A stretch of DNA of 64,000 nucleotides from Diphasiastrum complanatum (GCA_029204225.1 CM055107.1:5341997-5405996), one strand, 5' to 3'; numbered from the stretch's first letter, positions 25,869-38,319 are shown. Numbers and translations are program-made. The notes: generated from the sequence alone by a model not told the origin.

Positions 25869-28800
25869 GCGGGAGACTTTGCAATTATGAATTGGAGAAC
25901 TTGTTCTCTCAACCTAAGTCCGACCAGGCTAACTGAAGTAGGGGTTAACTCATGTCTTGGCAGCTCCTTGGAGTCACAGTACAACCCAACGGGCAACTGG
26001 CAACTGGTGATGGGATTATCCATGTTCAAAATAAGTCCCGATGGGCATATTGTTAATTTTCATTCTTGAAATCATTTGTAATGTGGAACTATTCTGCAGT
26101 TTCTCGCATTATCGAGATAATGTCGAAGGTATCGACACCGTCTGCAGAAATACACGTATTGTCGAAACAGTTTCAAGGGATTATCGAATAAAGTTCGAAT
26201 CGACCAAAGGTCGATAGACTATCGAGGGTTCCAAACGCAACTTAAACAGATTGAATATTGGAACTTTGTCAGCTATATTTCGGGTCCAATCCCGTAGCCC
26301 CACATGGCACCTGCTATGTGGATAAACGGCGCATTGCGTTAGGGCTGTGCCATCAAAAACTATTAATAGATCAGTAGATCAGATTAGTTTCAAGTTGTTG
26401 AAGTTAAGTCAAGCTTAGAAGTTCATCATTCTTCTTCTCCTCAAAAAATTCCACCATAGGCGTAGACTGATTAGTAATAAGCTATCGCGATTGCAGTAAG
26501 AGCGAAATTTATAGCAGAATAAGATGCGCTATTATCAAAGTGCAATCAGAGTAGACAGTGGAAGCATCAAGCATCTGTAATTCATCATCTTCAATACAGA
26601 CTATTTTCGATACTTATCTTGCTCTACTGTTCCCGCTTATTAAGAACTAAAGTTTCTGGTTTTAAATACTGGCATAACAATCTGAATCGTCGTTCATTTT
26701 CCACACTTGTGAATGATAGTATAGCTGTACTTGTGATAGTAGTGAATCGGTTTTGTTATTACAAACTATCACTACTACTATCGACTATCCAGTCGACAAT
26801 CACTGTCGAATAGTTATCCGACTCATGCACAGCTTATTTTCCAACACATATGAGTAATCCTGAATTAAAAATTAATATCCTTGGATAAAAGAGCATAACT
26901 GCCATGACAAAATTAGTCCCTTGATGGTTAATTATTTGCATAAGTTAGAAATATACAAGCCTAGTGAACATTGGGCCACAAAGCATCAATAGATGGAAAA
27001 ATAAACTTTAAACCTTTGAATAGGGGTGCAATGTCGTAGGGTCCAACTACCAACCAATTGGACAGATCCGACAAAGGTGTACCTAAGGACTGCATTTCCT
27101 GCCAACAAATGGAAAAGCCCAGAGGAGCTCATGCACACGCAAATCGGCCTTCAGGATCCCCAGAGAACTGGCCTGTGAAGAAGAGGCCCCTTGCAGAAGG
27201 CTATCAAATATAAAGAGAAGACTATTTCAAAAAGAAATAAGTGGGAAGATCCTACTCGTGGAAAAGTTGGCCATGATGGAGGAAGAAATCTTGAAAGCTG
27301 TTCTTACACCTTATCGCTTTCTTGATTATTTATCTTCAGGAGATGCTACCAATTATGCGTAGCCTTACCATAGAGCATGGCAAATAAAACGCCAGGAAAA
27401 TTGTAGAAGAACTCAAAAACATATCATAAAAGGGGTTGGCCATCCATGATATATCCATAGGAGAATATCATGAAAGGGGGCGGGCATCCATGAGAAAGGG
27501 CTTTGGCATCTATCGGACATCCATTGAACTTAGAGACATGTCATGAAAGGGATTAGGCATCTGTTGCAGGGCCATAGAAGTATTTAGAAGTCTGTCATAA
27601 AAGAGGTTCTCCATCTATTGCAGATCAGAACTAACACTACCTGATGTACTCACAGTTATGCTCAAGTAGGTTTGTTCATGAACCTTATTGAGAAAAGGAC
27701 CAACTCGGAGATTTCTTTTACCGGAGTGCATATAAAGAGTGGATATTACCCACTGACTTTAATTCAGGATAGGTTTGTTCCATTCACATACGTCCTTGCA
27801 CTTTATTTTATTTTACCTTATCTTTCAAAGACTTTGCAGTCTCCAATAGACTAGAACTGCACAAAATGAATTATTTCTCTTCTCGTGGGTAAAGTTAAGC
27901 ATTGAGAACAAGGACTCTTTTCTCTCGACTTCCACATTATAGAAAAATTCATGTAGTCAAGCACAGGTTTGCAAACAATAAGAACCATGCAATGTATGAA
28001 CCTACCAGATGACATGAATAAGACTGCCAGAAGAGGTCCCCAATGTCTTTTTGCAAAGAGTGCCACAAATAAGTTCTCCTTTCTCAATACGAACCACTGT
28101 GTCCCCTGGAGAGATGTCAGCTGGCTCTGAGTCATTATGCCACATTGCTTGACGAATTAGATTGACCTGTTTAGGGATGATAAGGCTGAATATTTGCTTT
28201 CCAGTCCAAAGAGGCCTGGGCTTCAAAATTGTAGGAGTTGGTACCTTGCCCTCGAAATCTTCCCACCACATAAGGATGTTCATGAACACATCCTGTTTAT
28301 TCACAGCAGATGGTAAAATAAAGACACGAGACTTCCTCAATAGAAACAACTTGACTAATTTAGAATCCTTGCTTCTTAGAATATTACAACTATATCAACC
28401 AACAACTCTACAAATTTATCAATGTCAAATCTGGGATAATACTGAACATAGCAAAGGAGACATGAAACTGATTCTAAAATCTCAACTCGATATTTGATTC
28501 GTTAGTATCCAGATTCGTACCTTCTCGATGAAAGTATCCCTCTTTGTAACTTTTCGGCACCCTAAAAGGGTATCCTGGACAATTCCTATGACAGGCCTGT
28601 TTGCCTGAGGTGAAACAATGCACTTCGGAACCATCATCAGCTCCAAAACTTCCGCACGAGTTTCAAAAGATTGAGGAACATGCATATTCATCTCATCTCC
28701 ATCAAAATCTGCATTATACGGACTAGTGACTGACAAATTAAGCCTGAAAGTGGAATACGGCATGATCCGAATCTTATGGCCCATTATGGACATCTTATGG

Positions 28801-30481
28801 AGGCTAGGCTGACGGTTGAAGAGTACAAAATCACCATCATTCAAATGCCTCTCAACCTGCAAAAGGTTAACAATTCAGATGCAGAGAATAGGAGTGCAAT
28901 GTAGTAGTGACTCATGAGATAATCGGCATACCTTGTATCCAAGCTCCAGATGGCGGTCGCTGCTCTTCTTTAAAAACCGAAGGTCTAACCGTTGACCATC
29001 CTCCCGAATAATATACCTTGCACCTGTTTTACCAGGGGGCGGATGGGGACCATACTCCACAAGTTCCTTCAACCTGATCAATTGAATGCATCATTAACTT
29101 CATCTCTAGGTTGTGTGCCTATATATTGACAAAAATTAACATCTAAGGATGTGAACATACCTTTCCAGATTGTAAGGTGTCACTGTTTCTGGGTACGTTA
29201 AGTTCAAAGCAATACTCCACGGAACTCCTAGTTCGTCGATATTAATATTTGGGTCAGGTGTGATGACTGTCCTTGCTGAAAAGTCTACTCGCTTTCCCAT
29301 GAGATTCCCTCGAATCCGACCTTCTTTAGCCTTTAATCGTGCACAGATTGACTTAATAGGACGACCAGATCGCTGAGTAGCCTGCATACAAAAACCAATC
29401 GTTGAAATTGCTTCAATATGTTTTGTCAAACAGAAAACAGAGAGAAAGCAAAGAATGCAAAGGCTTTACAAACAAAGCACAGGCTGATAAGCCCTACCCT
29501 GGGCTGTCCTGGCAAATCATTATCAAAATAAGTTGCAATATGAAACTGAAGCAACTGCACGAACTCGTTTAGAATATGCGAGGCAGCACCAGTTATTTCC
29601 TGTCGCTTCAAATTATTATTGTGACGGACGATCATTGCCAGCTGATGTGTCAAATCATCCTGAAAGTAAAAGTGGGTCCCTAATCGAAATCAACTTCAAA
29701 TATACACAAAGCTTATAATCAAACACAAACCTTATAATCAACTCAATAGTGAGCAATTGCTCAAACTTGAGCTCAACATTCATGACATAAGGGACACCAG
29801 AAAATGAGCCCGCCTTAAGTTACTCTGTACCCTGACTTGTATGAATAGCAGTTGACAAATCTTACTTCACTTCGAGCCGAACTATCCATCATAACAGATG
29901 GTCTAACTGGTGGAGGAGGAATAGGAAGCACTTGCAGGATTAGCCATTCCGGGCGGGCATATTTTGGATTTAAACCCAACAACACACAATCCTCATCACT
30001 GATTCGCTTCAGAATGTTCAAGACCTGTGTGAAAATGATGGTTGCAACAAATTAGAGTCTTCGTTGGTAATCCTAGAGAGTAAAACAGATTTGCGTGCTT
30101 GATGACATCACTTTATCAAAGTCATCAGAAAAGCAACTACCTTTTCTGCAGCAAGCTGTTGCTTCCTTTCCACTGGCTCAGGCATATATTGGTCTTGCTC
30201 TTCCGCCTTCTTTCGACTTGCTTTAAACTCTGCAATGATTTTCATGCCGTCAATGGTTATTTTGGGTTGTTGTGCCCCACAGCCACCATGATGTTTCTTC
30301 TTCTCTGAGCCATCTTCCTGTTGGTCTTCATCAATTTCATCACCTCCTTCACATTTCTGCTTTGTCTTACAGCAATCCAAGACTTTCTTCAGCCTCTGCT
30401 TTGGGTTTTTCACTTTCTTGGCCTGCTTATACCTGTGATCATCCTGCACAAAAACTTTGAAAATATCCAATTCAAAAAAAG

Positions 30482-30551
<70 letters not shown>

Positions 30552-31508
30552 GAATTTTCATGCAAACGAGATGCAGCCATTTAAAAAATGAAGGCAGATT
30601 CAAACCTCATTTGCAAGAATATGAGAACAATTATAGCACACGCATCGTAAAATGGCCAGAACCGTCTTCAAGAATCCAATATGAAACATGGGCTTTGCCA
30701 GTTCCAAATGTCCAAAATGACCTGGACACTCAGCCATGCTTCCTCCACATGTCTCACACTTGGTGGCTCGATCAATTGTTCCAAGCCTAGGGTCGCTAAG
30801 TCCCCCAGCTTTTGGCTTTCCCCTATCATAGGTCTCACTGCTTTCAATCTTGCATACTGACATTTGACGCTGTTTCAAAAAATGTTCGTTAGGATGAAGA
30901 AAATGACTTCAAATGCTCATGACTACATCAAGCTTATGATCATAAGCTTCTTCTAGGCATTTGGGTTCTGACCAGGTGCTAACTGTGCAACAGCATTCAA
31001 CTAAGAAAATTCGCCTTCAGATATATGTAAATGCAATGATCTGGGAACATTAGGTCAATAACTATAAGCTGACAATTTTGCTTTTATGCCGGTAACATAT
31101 TTACCAACAAACAAAAACCATGCTTGCGACAGTTGAATTGGCCAAGTGAATGATAGACATAACACCTTTGAGCTGACGAAAAGCTGAAATTACCAGCTCT
31201 GACACGTCACACCCTACAAAAAACCTAGAATAGAATCTGGCGTCGAATACCGTGCTTGTAGGATCTTAATAAAACCCTACATTACTCTCTAACACACAAG
31301 CAATGAATATTTTTGACATTTTTAGACATTTTATGACAATTTAGGTCTGATTACCTGACAGCAACATGTGTGAGTAAAAGCAAAAACAGCTCAACTGATT
31401 CAAGGAACAGTCCCAAGGGCTTACGATTTCATCTGGGCTCAAAATTCCAAACTGCACAACCTTCACCCGGGACAGCTCCGCAGGCGAATACGAAAATCGC
31501 AAATCCAT
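21558..31508 (-). CDS. RNA polymerase II largest subunit, 14 exons
   Basis: Catalytic subunit of nuclear mRNA synthesis. Exons: 31425-31508, 30606-30869, 30141-30443, 29866-30024, 29498-29659, 29161-29381, 28932-29073, 28521-28856, 28006-28292, 25518-25776, 22110-25363, 21894-21983, 21719-21772 and 21558-21585. All are bounded by GT-AG and in phase, giving 1,880 residues (plant NRPB1 is about 1,840). The start [16 protein letters not shown] matches the family. Landmarks: zinc motif [17 protein letters not shown] (from residue 66), active-site [12 protein letters not shown] (about 493), RDTFIEKDVFMN, and bridge helix and trigger loop ([20 protein letters not shown], about 1,080). About 40 CTD heptads follow. 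The last exon, giving GSNSEDQDR, is the least certain, since the frame also stops right after the preceding exon. Intron 9 is 2.2 kb and holds a solo LTR. The gene looks intact. Confidence 0.95.
21719..22962 (-). repeat. RPB1 C-terminal heptad repeat coding region
   Basis: About 38 near-consensus YSPTSPS heptads lie at the end of exon 11. Variation is mostly at position 7 (S, G, A, T or N). Degenerate heptads continue in the next two exons ([35 protein letters not shown]). This is the phosphorylated CTD that recruits capping, splicing and 3'-processing factors. The long alternative frames across it are by-products of the 21-bp repeat. Confidence 0.95.
25805..25865. repeat. (CT)n microsatellite in RPB1 intron 9
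   Basis: A run of about 30 units, read as (GA)n on the RPB1 sense strand, close to the 3' end of the intron. Confidence 0.98.
26051..26846. repeat. Solo LTR inside RPB1 intron 9
   Basis: A 796-bp segment beginning TGTTAATTTT and ending TTCCAACA is flanked by the 5-bp duplication CATAT (26046-26050 and 26847-26851). There is no primer site, purine tract or coding sequence nearby, so it fits a solo LTR left by recombination. It is rich in TATCGA-like motifs (26110-26220). The family is undetermined and the second LTR needed for proof is absent from the window. Confidence 0.75.
27415..27625. repeat. Degenerate tandem repeat in RPB1 intron 9
   Basis: Four imperfect units carry TCATGAAAGGG or TCATAAAAGGGG followed by GGCATC and CCAT. 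They begin near 27423, 27468, 27537 and 27594, with spacing of 45-70 bp. Confidence 0.6.
30484..30549. repeat. (CT)n microsatellite in RPB1 intron 2
   Basis: A run of about 33 units, (GA)n on the RPB1 sense strand. Confidence 0.98.
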
Positions 31509-31516
31509 GTTTATCA

Positions 31517-31686
31517 AAACCCTCGCTACTGCACCAAACTTGTGCTGACAAAATCTGAGGCCGCCTCCAAACCCTTGCTGCTGCACCAAAACCTTTTTCT
31601 GACAAAATCTAGGGCCGCCTACAAAACCTCGCTACTGCACCAAAACTTTTTGTGGTCTGTAAAACACAATCTCAGGCCGCCTCCAA
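31517..31686 (-). repeat. Three-unit tandem repeat in the RPB1 5' leader
   Basis: Units 31517-31570, 31571-31622 and 31623-31686 share CTACTGCACCAAA, AAAATCT and GGCCGCCT. They lie immediately upstream of the RPB1 start codon (31508). They would fall in the leader or core promoter, so copy number could affect expression. Confidence 0.8.
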
Positions 31687-31960
31687 GACACTTTCGCAGC
31701 TTATCAGAGAAAAGTATGGCTTCTTCGCAAGCATTCGTTCATAGGCGGCAAAGAAAACACAGTTTTCTATTCCCTAAGCTGTCGATTAAGCTTCCATCGC
31801 ACTGCGCAGTGCTTTTCAGACTGCGAGCATTCAAGGGAGCGAACGCTCTCCCAATGCATCATCTCGCCAAATGACAAGACTGCGAGAGAAACCTACCCTT
31901 TAAAGGCAGCCCTCAGCCGTCAGCCCTCTGGCCGCCTTAATGGCACTATGGTTTGACACC

Positions 31961-32026
31961 ATATCACTTGGATTTTGGCCACGTGCATACGCCATGTCGC
32001 TTGGATTTTGCCACGTGGCATTTTGT
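31961..32026. promoter_or_regulatory. Duplicated G-box module upstream of RPB1
   Basis: Two copies of a module of about 33 bp (CTTGGATTTTGGCCACGTG and CTTGGATTTTGCCACGTGG) carry CACGTG at 31980-31985 and 32012-32017, about 470-510 bp upstream of the RPB1 ATG. Confidence 0.5.
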
Positions 32027-32779
32027 CCCTTGGACTGTTTTCAATAGTTGATCAAGAAAAATTGTGGCACAATCTAAACCGTGAATGATGAAATTGAACA
32101 CGGCAGGTGGCGGCAAGGATGTAAGTTAAGCAATGTCGTTTGGATACGAGGGCACTCGTCAACGACGAGGAGCGTATATTTTAAGCGTGGTCACTTGGAT
32201 GATACGAGGGTGATGCCCTCCCTGGCCCTTTTTTGGCCCCTCATTTCTTGAAACCATTTGGCCCCAATGCATCTTGCTTACTAGGCCACCAACACATCCA
32301 CTTGTATCTCAGTACAAGCTTGGTCAAGCCAAACAACCCATGCACATGTAGTTGAGAGCCCGAGGGACCAAACCCACTCACATGTGTGCCTCTAAGCGCC
32401 ATCACCTTCTTCAATTCGAGTTCAAACTACGAGCATCATTTAAGGACCTTGGCAAATTTAATATATGCACATGGACCAACGTCGAATCTTAAAACATACG
32501 TAACTAGGACTAATAGCACCCCTTGTTAAAATGGTCTCATGTTCACAAGTTGACCTAGAACAATAGGCCACCAACCTCATTTGCGAAAAAAAAATTTGAG
32601 TTTTGAAGTTGCTCCAAAACTCAACGCATGTGAAAGGAACTTCATGTGTCTCATAAGCAAATTGAACAAATGAAATTAACACGATTTCAATAGAAATTTT
32701 GTTCGCAAGTGTGTTTCAGGCATTGGCAAGTGCAAGCAACCATAGAGGACCTTGGCCTTTCTTAGTAAGCTTGGATGCC

Positions 32780-33720
32780 TTGCTCGGGAGGTATGCCTGG
32801 CATAGCTTTGGGTGGAGGCAAGGTAGGGCCCTTGAGTGAGCTATGTTGGGCAGAGCCTTTGTGACGAGCTAGCTCGCGACCACAGCATAGCAGTCAACTG
32901 AGTTATGTTGGGCATAGCCTCCGCCCAGATCTATGCCAGGCATAGCTCGGGCGGAGGTTATGCATGGCATAGCTCACTCAACGGCCATGCGGGGCATAGC
33001 CTTCATCCCAATCTATGCATGGGTGGAGGCTATGCCCGACATGATAGCTCGGCGCGGAGACTATGCCCATCATAGCTCACTTGATTGCCATACCGGGCAT
33101 AGCCCTCGTCCCGAGCTATGCCTGGCATAGCTCGGGACAAAGGTTGTGCACTTGCGACTTGAGATTTGTAATAAATTTGAAAATCAAAAATTTTAAAGAA
33201 AAACCTCATTTTTTAAAAAAAAATCTCTAAAATTAAAACATGACAATTACTATTTAATTTGAAAATTTAAAGCCTCAACTTAAATAAAATGAAATTAATT
33301 TGTTCAAAAAATCAAAATAGTAACAAGAATATTATATTATTGCATATTTTGTAAATATATTAAATTGTTGGCTACCTATAGCAATAGAGTTGGTCAAAAG
33401 CAACCTTTCCAAATGCCAAAGCCATGCCAGACATAGCTCGTTGGAGACACAGCAACGGCCTAGTTTGCACCCCAAGCTAAACCGAGTTTAGCTCGAGTGG
33501 AAGCTATATCTGGTATAGCATCTACCTCAAGCAGTGATGTGCATAGCTCTAGAGAGAGCTATGTCGAGCATAGCTTTTACTGGGAGCTATGCGTTGCATA
33601 TCTCTCAACGGGGCTTCACTTGCCTTCGAACTCTAAGGAGCTATGCCAGGCATAGCTCCCGTTCTCCCACTCCTCTCTTATCTAACTTCTTGAGCTATGC
33701 TTGGCATAATAGTCAACAAG
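32780..33720. repeat. Cluster of imperfect palindromes (GAGCTATGCCnGGCATAGCTC type)
   Basis: About 17 copies of an interrupted palindrome with half-site AGCTATGCC are spread over 32780-33140 and 33415-33720, with another at about 34462. The best is GTCCCGAGCTATGCC and its exact complement around one base (33108-33138). Another is GGAGCTATGCC-A-GGCATAGCTCC near 33641-33663. The two sub-clusters are separated by AT-rich sequence. No gene is recognised within. Confidence 0.75.
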
Positions 33721-34449
33721 TGTTTACACGAAATTGACATACCTTTAACTTCAACGAAGGTCGAAGGAGCTCTCATGTTATGTTGAGCATAGGCAGGAGG
33801 TAAGGCATGTGCTGGATGCAATAGGACATGACAAAGTACATATAGAGCACAGCACAGTGAGAGAATGCATAGACGAGGGAGGCAAAGGTGAATAATGCAT
33901 GGGCTTGGCTCCTTAAGTAGTTATGGGTCAACCCTGGTTCCAATGCACAGAGGCCTAGGAAACCAAGAATGCCAACATAACCAAGTTCCTAGGGGCCTTA
34001 GGCCTTAAGGCAAGGCTCTTAGCCTATGAAGGCCATGTTGGCAAAAACTTGAGGGCCATGCCCTTGCCGCGCGACGCCCACGCCCACGTTCATGCCTCAC
34101 CCAACATAGGGCCACCCCACGCTACGCAACGCCCACGCCCCAAAAAACAAAGAATGCCAATAAAACCAAGTAGAAAGGCCATGAGGCAGGGCCCTCTATC
34201 TAAGGGTGACAATCCAATATACCTTTAGGCTCAAGAACCGAGAATGTGAACAAAGGGCTACACTACGCCCCGCCGCGATAGTGCCACGCTTATGTGCCCC
34301 TGCCGATCACGTGGCATGGCATATTTAAGACACAGAGAATTATATGTTCAGTGCAGTGCTCTTTTTTTAGTGTGTTTGTGCTCGCTTGCTCTCTTGTGAT
34401 TAAGGATTCTTGGTTATATGACTTTGAGCATGTGTTCAAAACATGTACG
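33721..34449. other. Intergenic sequence between palindrome cluster and chromovirus LTR
   Basis: No gene is recognised. It contains a GC-rich part with CGCCCACGCCC repeats (34060-34145) and may be partly retrotransposon-derived. Confidence 0.4.
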
Positions 34450-36410
34450 CTAAGCCTTCTATGCCCAGCATAGCTATAAAGTCCTCACAACAGGATTCTA
34501 GTCTTAGCATACCATACAAAGCAACAACACATGGGAACCGGTGAAGGTTAAACCAACCCAACCAAACCTAGATCGTACGGATCTAGCCCCCAAGCTATGG
34601 ATCAATCAGAGTCATGGAAAGAGGAGTCACACCAGCAGCATGTAGCTACTCATCACAAATCAAGCATACACTAGTGAGAGCCCAGTAGGTATACTTATAC
34701 CCTCCAAGGCCCATGCACCACTAGTAGTGCACTGTGATACCTCACTGGACACCTCTGTAGCCTATCTGGGCCACGTCATCTAGTTCCCTAATGACTCACA
34801 GCTATATAGACCCATACCAACTCCACCATGTGTTTAGGCCTACAACCATTAATTATGACCATGTACACATAAGGGCCCCAATTCCCTTATAGTCACAATT
34901 AACTTACGAGTTTTTGGTCTACCAGTCCCTAGCGTGGACACGCTACCCGAGACCGATCATGGGCATGACATTCTTCCCCCCTTATTCAAGTTCTGTCCTC
35001 AGAACTTAAAACTGGGAAAGTTCCTCCTTAAGCTTCCTTCATGTTCCAGGAATTGTCATCATCTGTAAATCCCCTCCAATGAACCAGATGCTTAGTAACT
35101 ATACGATTTCTCAATCGTTTAGTTCTTGTATCCAAGATCTTTTCAGGTTCAAGACGAGGTACACCCAATGATTCATCCAACAGGTCCAACTGATCTCCAG
35201 ATTCAAGGTGCTCTCCTTCACGTAGACTCTTTTTGAGACGACTAAAAACGTGAAATACGGGATGCACTTGCGATCCATCCGGGAGTTCCAATTGGTAAGC
35301 TAAGGATCCGATCTTTTTCAAGATCTTAAACAGTCCTCTATATCTAGGAGACAACTTATAATGCTTGCCGGTACGCATTACACTTGAATCCTTCGGGATT
35401 CCCAAATATACCCAATCTCCCACTTGGAAGTCTCTCGGTGATCTTTTCAGATCTGCATAATGTTTGTCCCTATCCTGGGCACTCTGGACATTTTCACGTG
35501 CAATCCGTAGCATTTCTTGCATATCATGTAGGAACTCCGCTACTTTCTGAAACTTGATCGTCCGAGTCTCAACCGCAAGGGTGACCTAGGTTCAAAATCG
35601 TACATAAGCATAAACGGGCTATAACCGGTAGCCGAATGCTTACTACTATTATAGGCAAACTCGATCAATGGAAGGTACTTTTCCCAATCAGATTGCCGTC
35701 TGGAAACATATGCTCGAAGCATTTATTCCATCCTCTGATTTGTTCTTTTCGTCTCTCCATCCGTCTCAGGATGATCAGATGAACCCAAGCTCAATGTCTT
35801 CTCTAGTTTAGCGGATACGACCGACCAAAAGTGACCGGTGAACTTCGGATCACGATCGCTCACAATATTACTCGGTAATCCGTAAAGCCTAAATAGACGC
35901 TCTACAAATATCTGAGCTAAATCAGAAGCCTTTGCAGTGGTCTTTACCGGAATAAACGTAGCCAATTTGGTAAGACGGTCGACCACAACCCAAATTGCAT
36001 CATGTTGTTTATTTGTCCGAAGTAACCCAACCACAAAATCCATGAAAATATTATCACATCTCTTATCAGGGATATCCAATGGATGCAACAAACCACCCGC
36101 CTTATGGCGTTCAGCTTTATTCAACTGGCATTGGTCACACTTGACCACATAAGATTCTACAAAGGGCTTGAGTTTTGGCCAATAAAAATCCCTTTGTACC
36201 AAATCCAATGTACGATGTATGTCGGGATGTCCTGCGCATGGTGAGTCATGACATTCATAAAGAATTTTATTCTTAACAACATCCACATCAGGCACACAAA
36301 CCTTCCCTTTCCTGAACAAAAGTCTATTACGGATAGAGAAGTCATCAGTACCCTTTATATCCTTCCCCCCTAGACTGATCACCATGATCATCAGTCCCAC
36401 TTGATGAAAC
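34450..36410 (-). mobile_element. Ty3/gypsy chromovirus 3' fragment (integrase, chromodomain, LTR)
   Basis: The minus strand carries an integrase with an HHCC zinc region (HPDIHRTLDLVQRDFYWP, CDQCQLNKAERH) and a catalytic core (MDFVVGLLRTNKQHDAIWVV, YGLPSNIVSDRDPKFTGHFW, 35723-36400). An integrase C-terminus and a chromodomain (ILDTRTKRL, KHLVHWRGF; 35028-35522) follow, typical of plant chromoviruses. A purine tract (AAGGGGGGAAGAA on the minus strand, 34971-34985) is followed by an LTR start TGTCATGCCCATG at 34970. The LTR runs left to an uncertain end (about 34450). Gag, protease and RT are absent. The fragment is broken and old. Confidence 0.85.
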
Positions 36411-36479
36411 TGCTAGAACCCTATTCCAGATTGGTCAAAAAAAGTTTAAACGCCCAGAAGTTGTTGAAGACTGAATAAA

Positions 36480-37145
36480 CCGTTGGACAAGCTATTTTAG
36501 CTTGCACAACATCCCAGAAGATAAACGAATATCATCGGTTCTATTGTTTTTGGAAAGTAAATCCTCTTCTTGGTGGAGGGAACTTTCCACGAAACCGGTG
36601 ACTTGGGCTGGATTCCTGACGGAATTCTGGAAAGCTTTTGTCACGATAGACGATTCCGAGCAGTATATTCGGTTTATCAACTGCAAAATGGGCAACGAGA
36701 ACTGGACGGTTATGTCCAAGAGTTCTTGGACTCTTTGGCTAAGGTGCCGCTTTTTGATCGTAAGTTAGCACACCTCTATCTCTATTTCTTCTATAGAAGC
36801 GGAATACATTGTTGCTTCTCAATCTATTAAAGAAGCGTTTTGGTTGAGAAATTTACTGTCAGACATTAGTTTGTATCAATACAACCCCACAATTATATTC
36901 TGTAATAATCAGAGTGCTATTGCCTTATCGGCCAACCCTAGATTTCACTCTAGGAGTAAGCACATTGAAATATCACTACATCAGGGACAAGGTTCTCAAC
37001 AAGGAGGTGAGCTTAACATATTGTAGAATGCAGGACATGGTTGTAGATGTATTCTCGAAGGCATTAAGTGTCAATGCACACAACAAATTTTGTGCATTGC
37101 TTAGTCTGAAGATCAAGGCATTCACGGATCCAGATTAAGGGCGGG
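36480..37145 (+). mobile_element. Chimeric fragment: gypsy gag-like followed by copia RNase H
   Basis: Plus-strand 36495-36780 encodes a retrotransposon gag-like stretch (SSWWRELSTKPVTWAGFLTE, IRFINCKMGN), common in gypsy elements. From about 36780 a copia RNase H end follows (AEYIVASQSIKEAFW, LLSDISLYQYNPTIIFCNNQ, SAIALSANPRFHSRSKHIEI, about 36784-37137). A purine-rich AAGGGCGGG then precedes a TGTTAG LTR start at 37146. Two unrelated families are thus fused. It is broken, with several breaks. Confidence 0.75.
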
Positions 37146-38090
37146 TGTTAGATTTATCTCCTCTACTCTCGTAAATCCTATTTTAATCTGCCCCCATTCA
37201 TGCTGCTGTATTTTACTTGTGTTGTCGCACAATCTGCATATTTATATGTAAAATAAGACAGTAAAAAATCGCGACTATCTGCATAAATACAAGTAAATTT
37301 TTACAGGAAAAAAGGCAAAAAAAATGAAAAAGACGACATTGTATTTTTACACGTGATTTGTGACATGCGAAAAAGGCGACACTGTCCTACAAATGCCGAA
37401 GGTGCCCTAATAGAAAAGCGAAGGTACCCTGTAAATCAAATTTTAAAGCATTTGTTAGAGTGTCGCATTTTTCGCTTTTTCATCAACGTTTATTTCAAAG
37501 AAGGCTGATGTCGCGGCGTTCTCACGCTCATCCCATGCACTGTGCAATTAGATTTGACAATGACATCAGCCACCCACAATCTCCTACAGACAACACATCC
37601 ACTTTTGTACTTTCTTCATCTGCACACCTGTAAAAATTATGTATATATTGAATACCATCTACATATTCAACAACAAGCAAAAGTGTGTGAAAAATATAAT
37701 AGCATCAAAAGCTTATCAGAGATAGACGAAGTAGATGCTTTCACGCATCGATTCTTTGTATTGACAGTAATGGGTTTATTCTTTTTTCAGATTGGATTAG
37801 CTTTCTGAAGCACGCAGTTTCGTCCGCTATTGTCTTGTGCTCACCTTCATTATTGACCGGTATATTTCACTATACTTAATCTAATTACAGCTCTGTTTGT
37901 TCTGCGTTCAAATTTGTGTCAAAATTGCTATTCTTTTCTACATATTGTCTTACTCTCTCATTGCTTAATCTGGTAGTCTGTTCTTCGCGAATTATTATTA
38001 GTCTAGTTGTTTGCGACTAATATTTAGTCTTGTCTTTTGCGACTAATTTGTGACTGACAATCAGTCTAGCTGTTCATGACAAATTATCAT
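37146..38090 (+). repeat. LTR-like sequence after the copia RNase H fragment, plus short repeats
   Basis: An LTR start (TGTTAGATTTATC) follows the purine tract. The other end was not resolved and no second copy is in the window. At 37996-38090 three imperfect units carry TTAGTCTAGTTGTTTGCGAC-like sequence with TTAGTC/GACTAA half-palindromes. Confidence 0.45.
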
Positions 38091-38319
38091 TTTGATGTCT
38101 TCATGCTTAATGTTTGGCTACGTAATCTGATCGAACGGGATTTCTATCACTAATGTTCTGTTCGAGTTTGATAGGCGTAGTCATGCTTAGGGAAAGAGTG
38201 AGATAGCTCATTCTGTTGTGCACAAACACTTTCCATTTATGTTCATTTCTTTTCGAGCTATTTTCGTTTCTCTCACACCCTCTTTTCTCCCGACAAATCT
38301 TGGATGAAGTTGGCATGAA

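Noticed and set aside
26051-26846. Start of the solo LTR at TGTAATGTGG (26078)
   Set aside because: That boundary gives no target-site duplication. The 26051 start gives CATAT on both sides.
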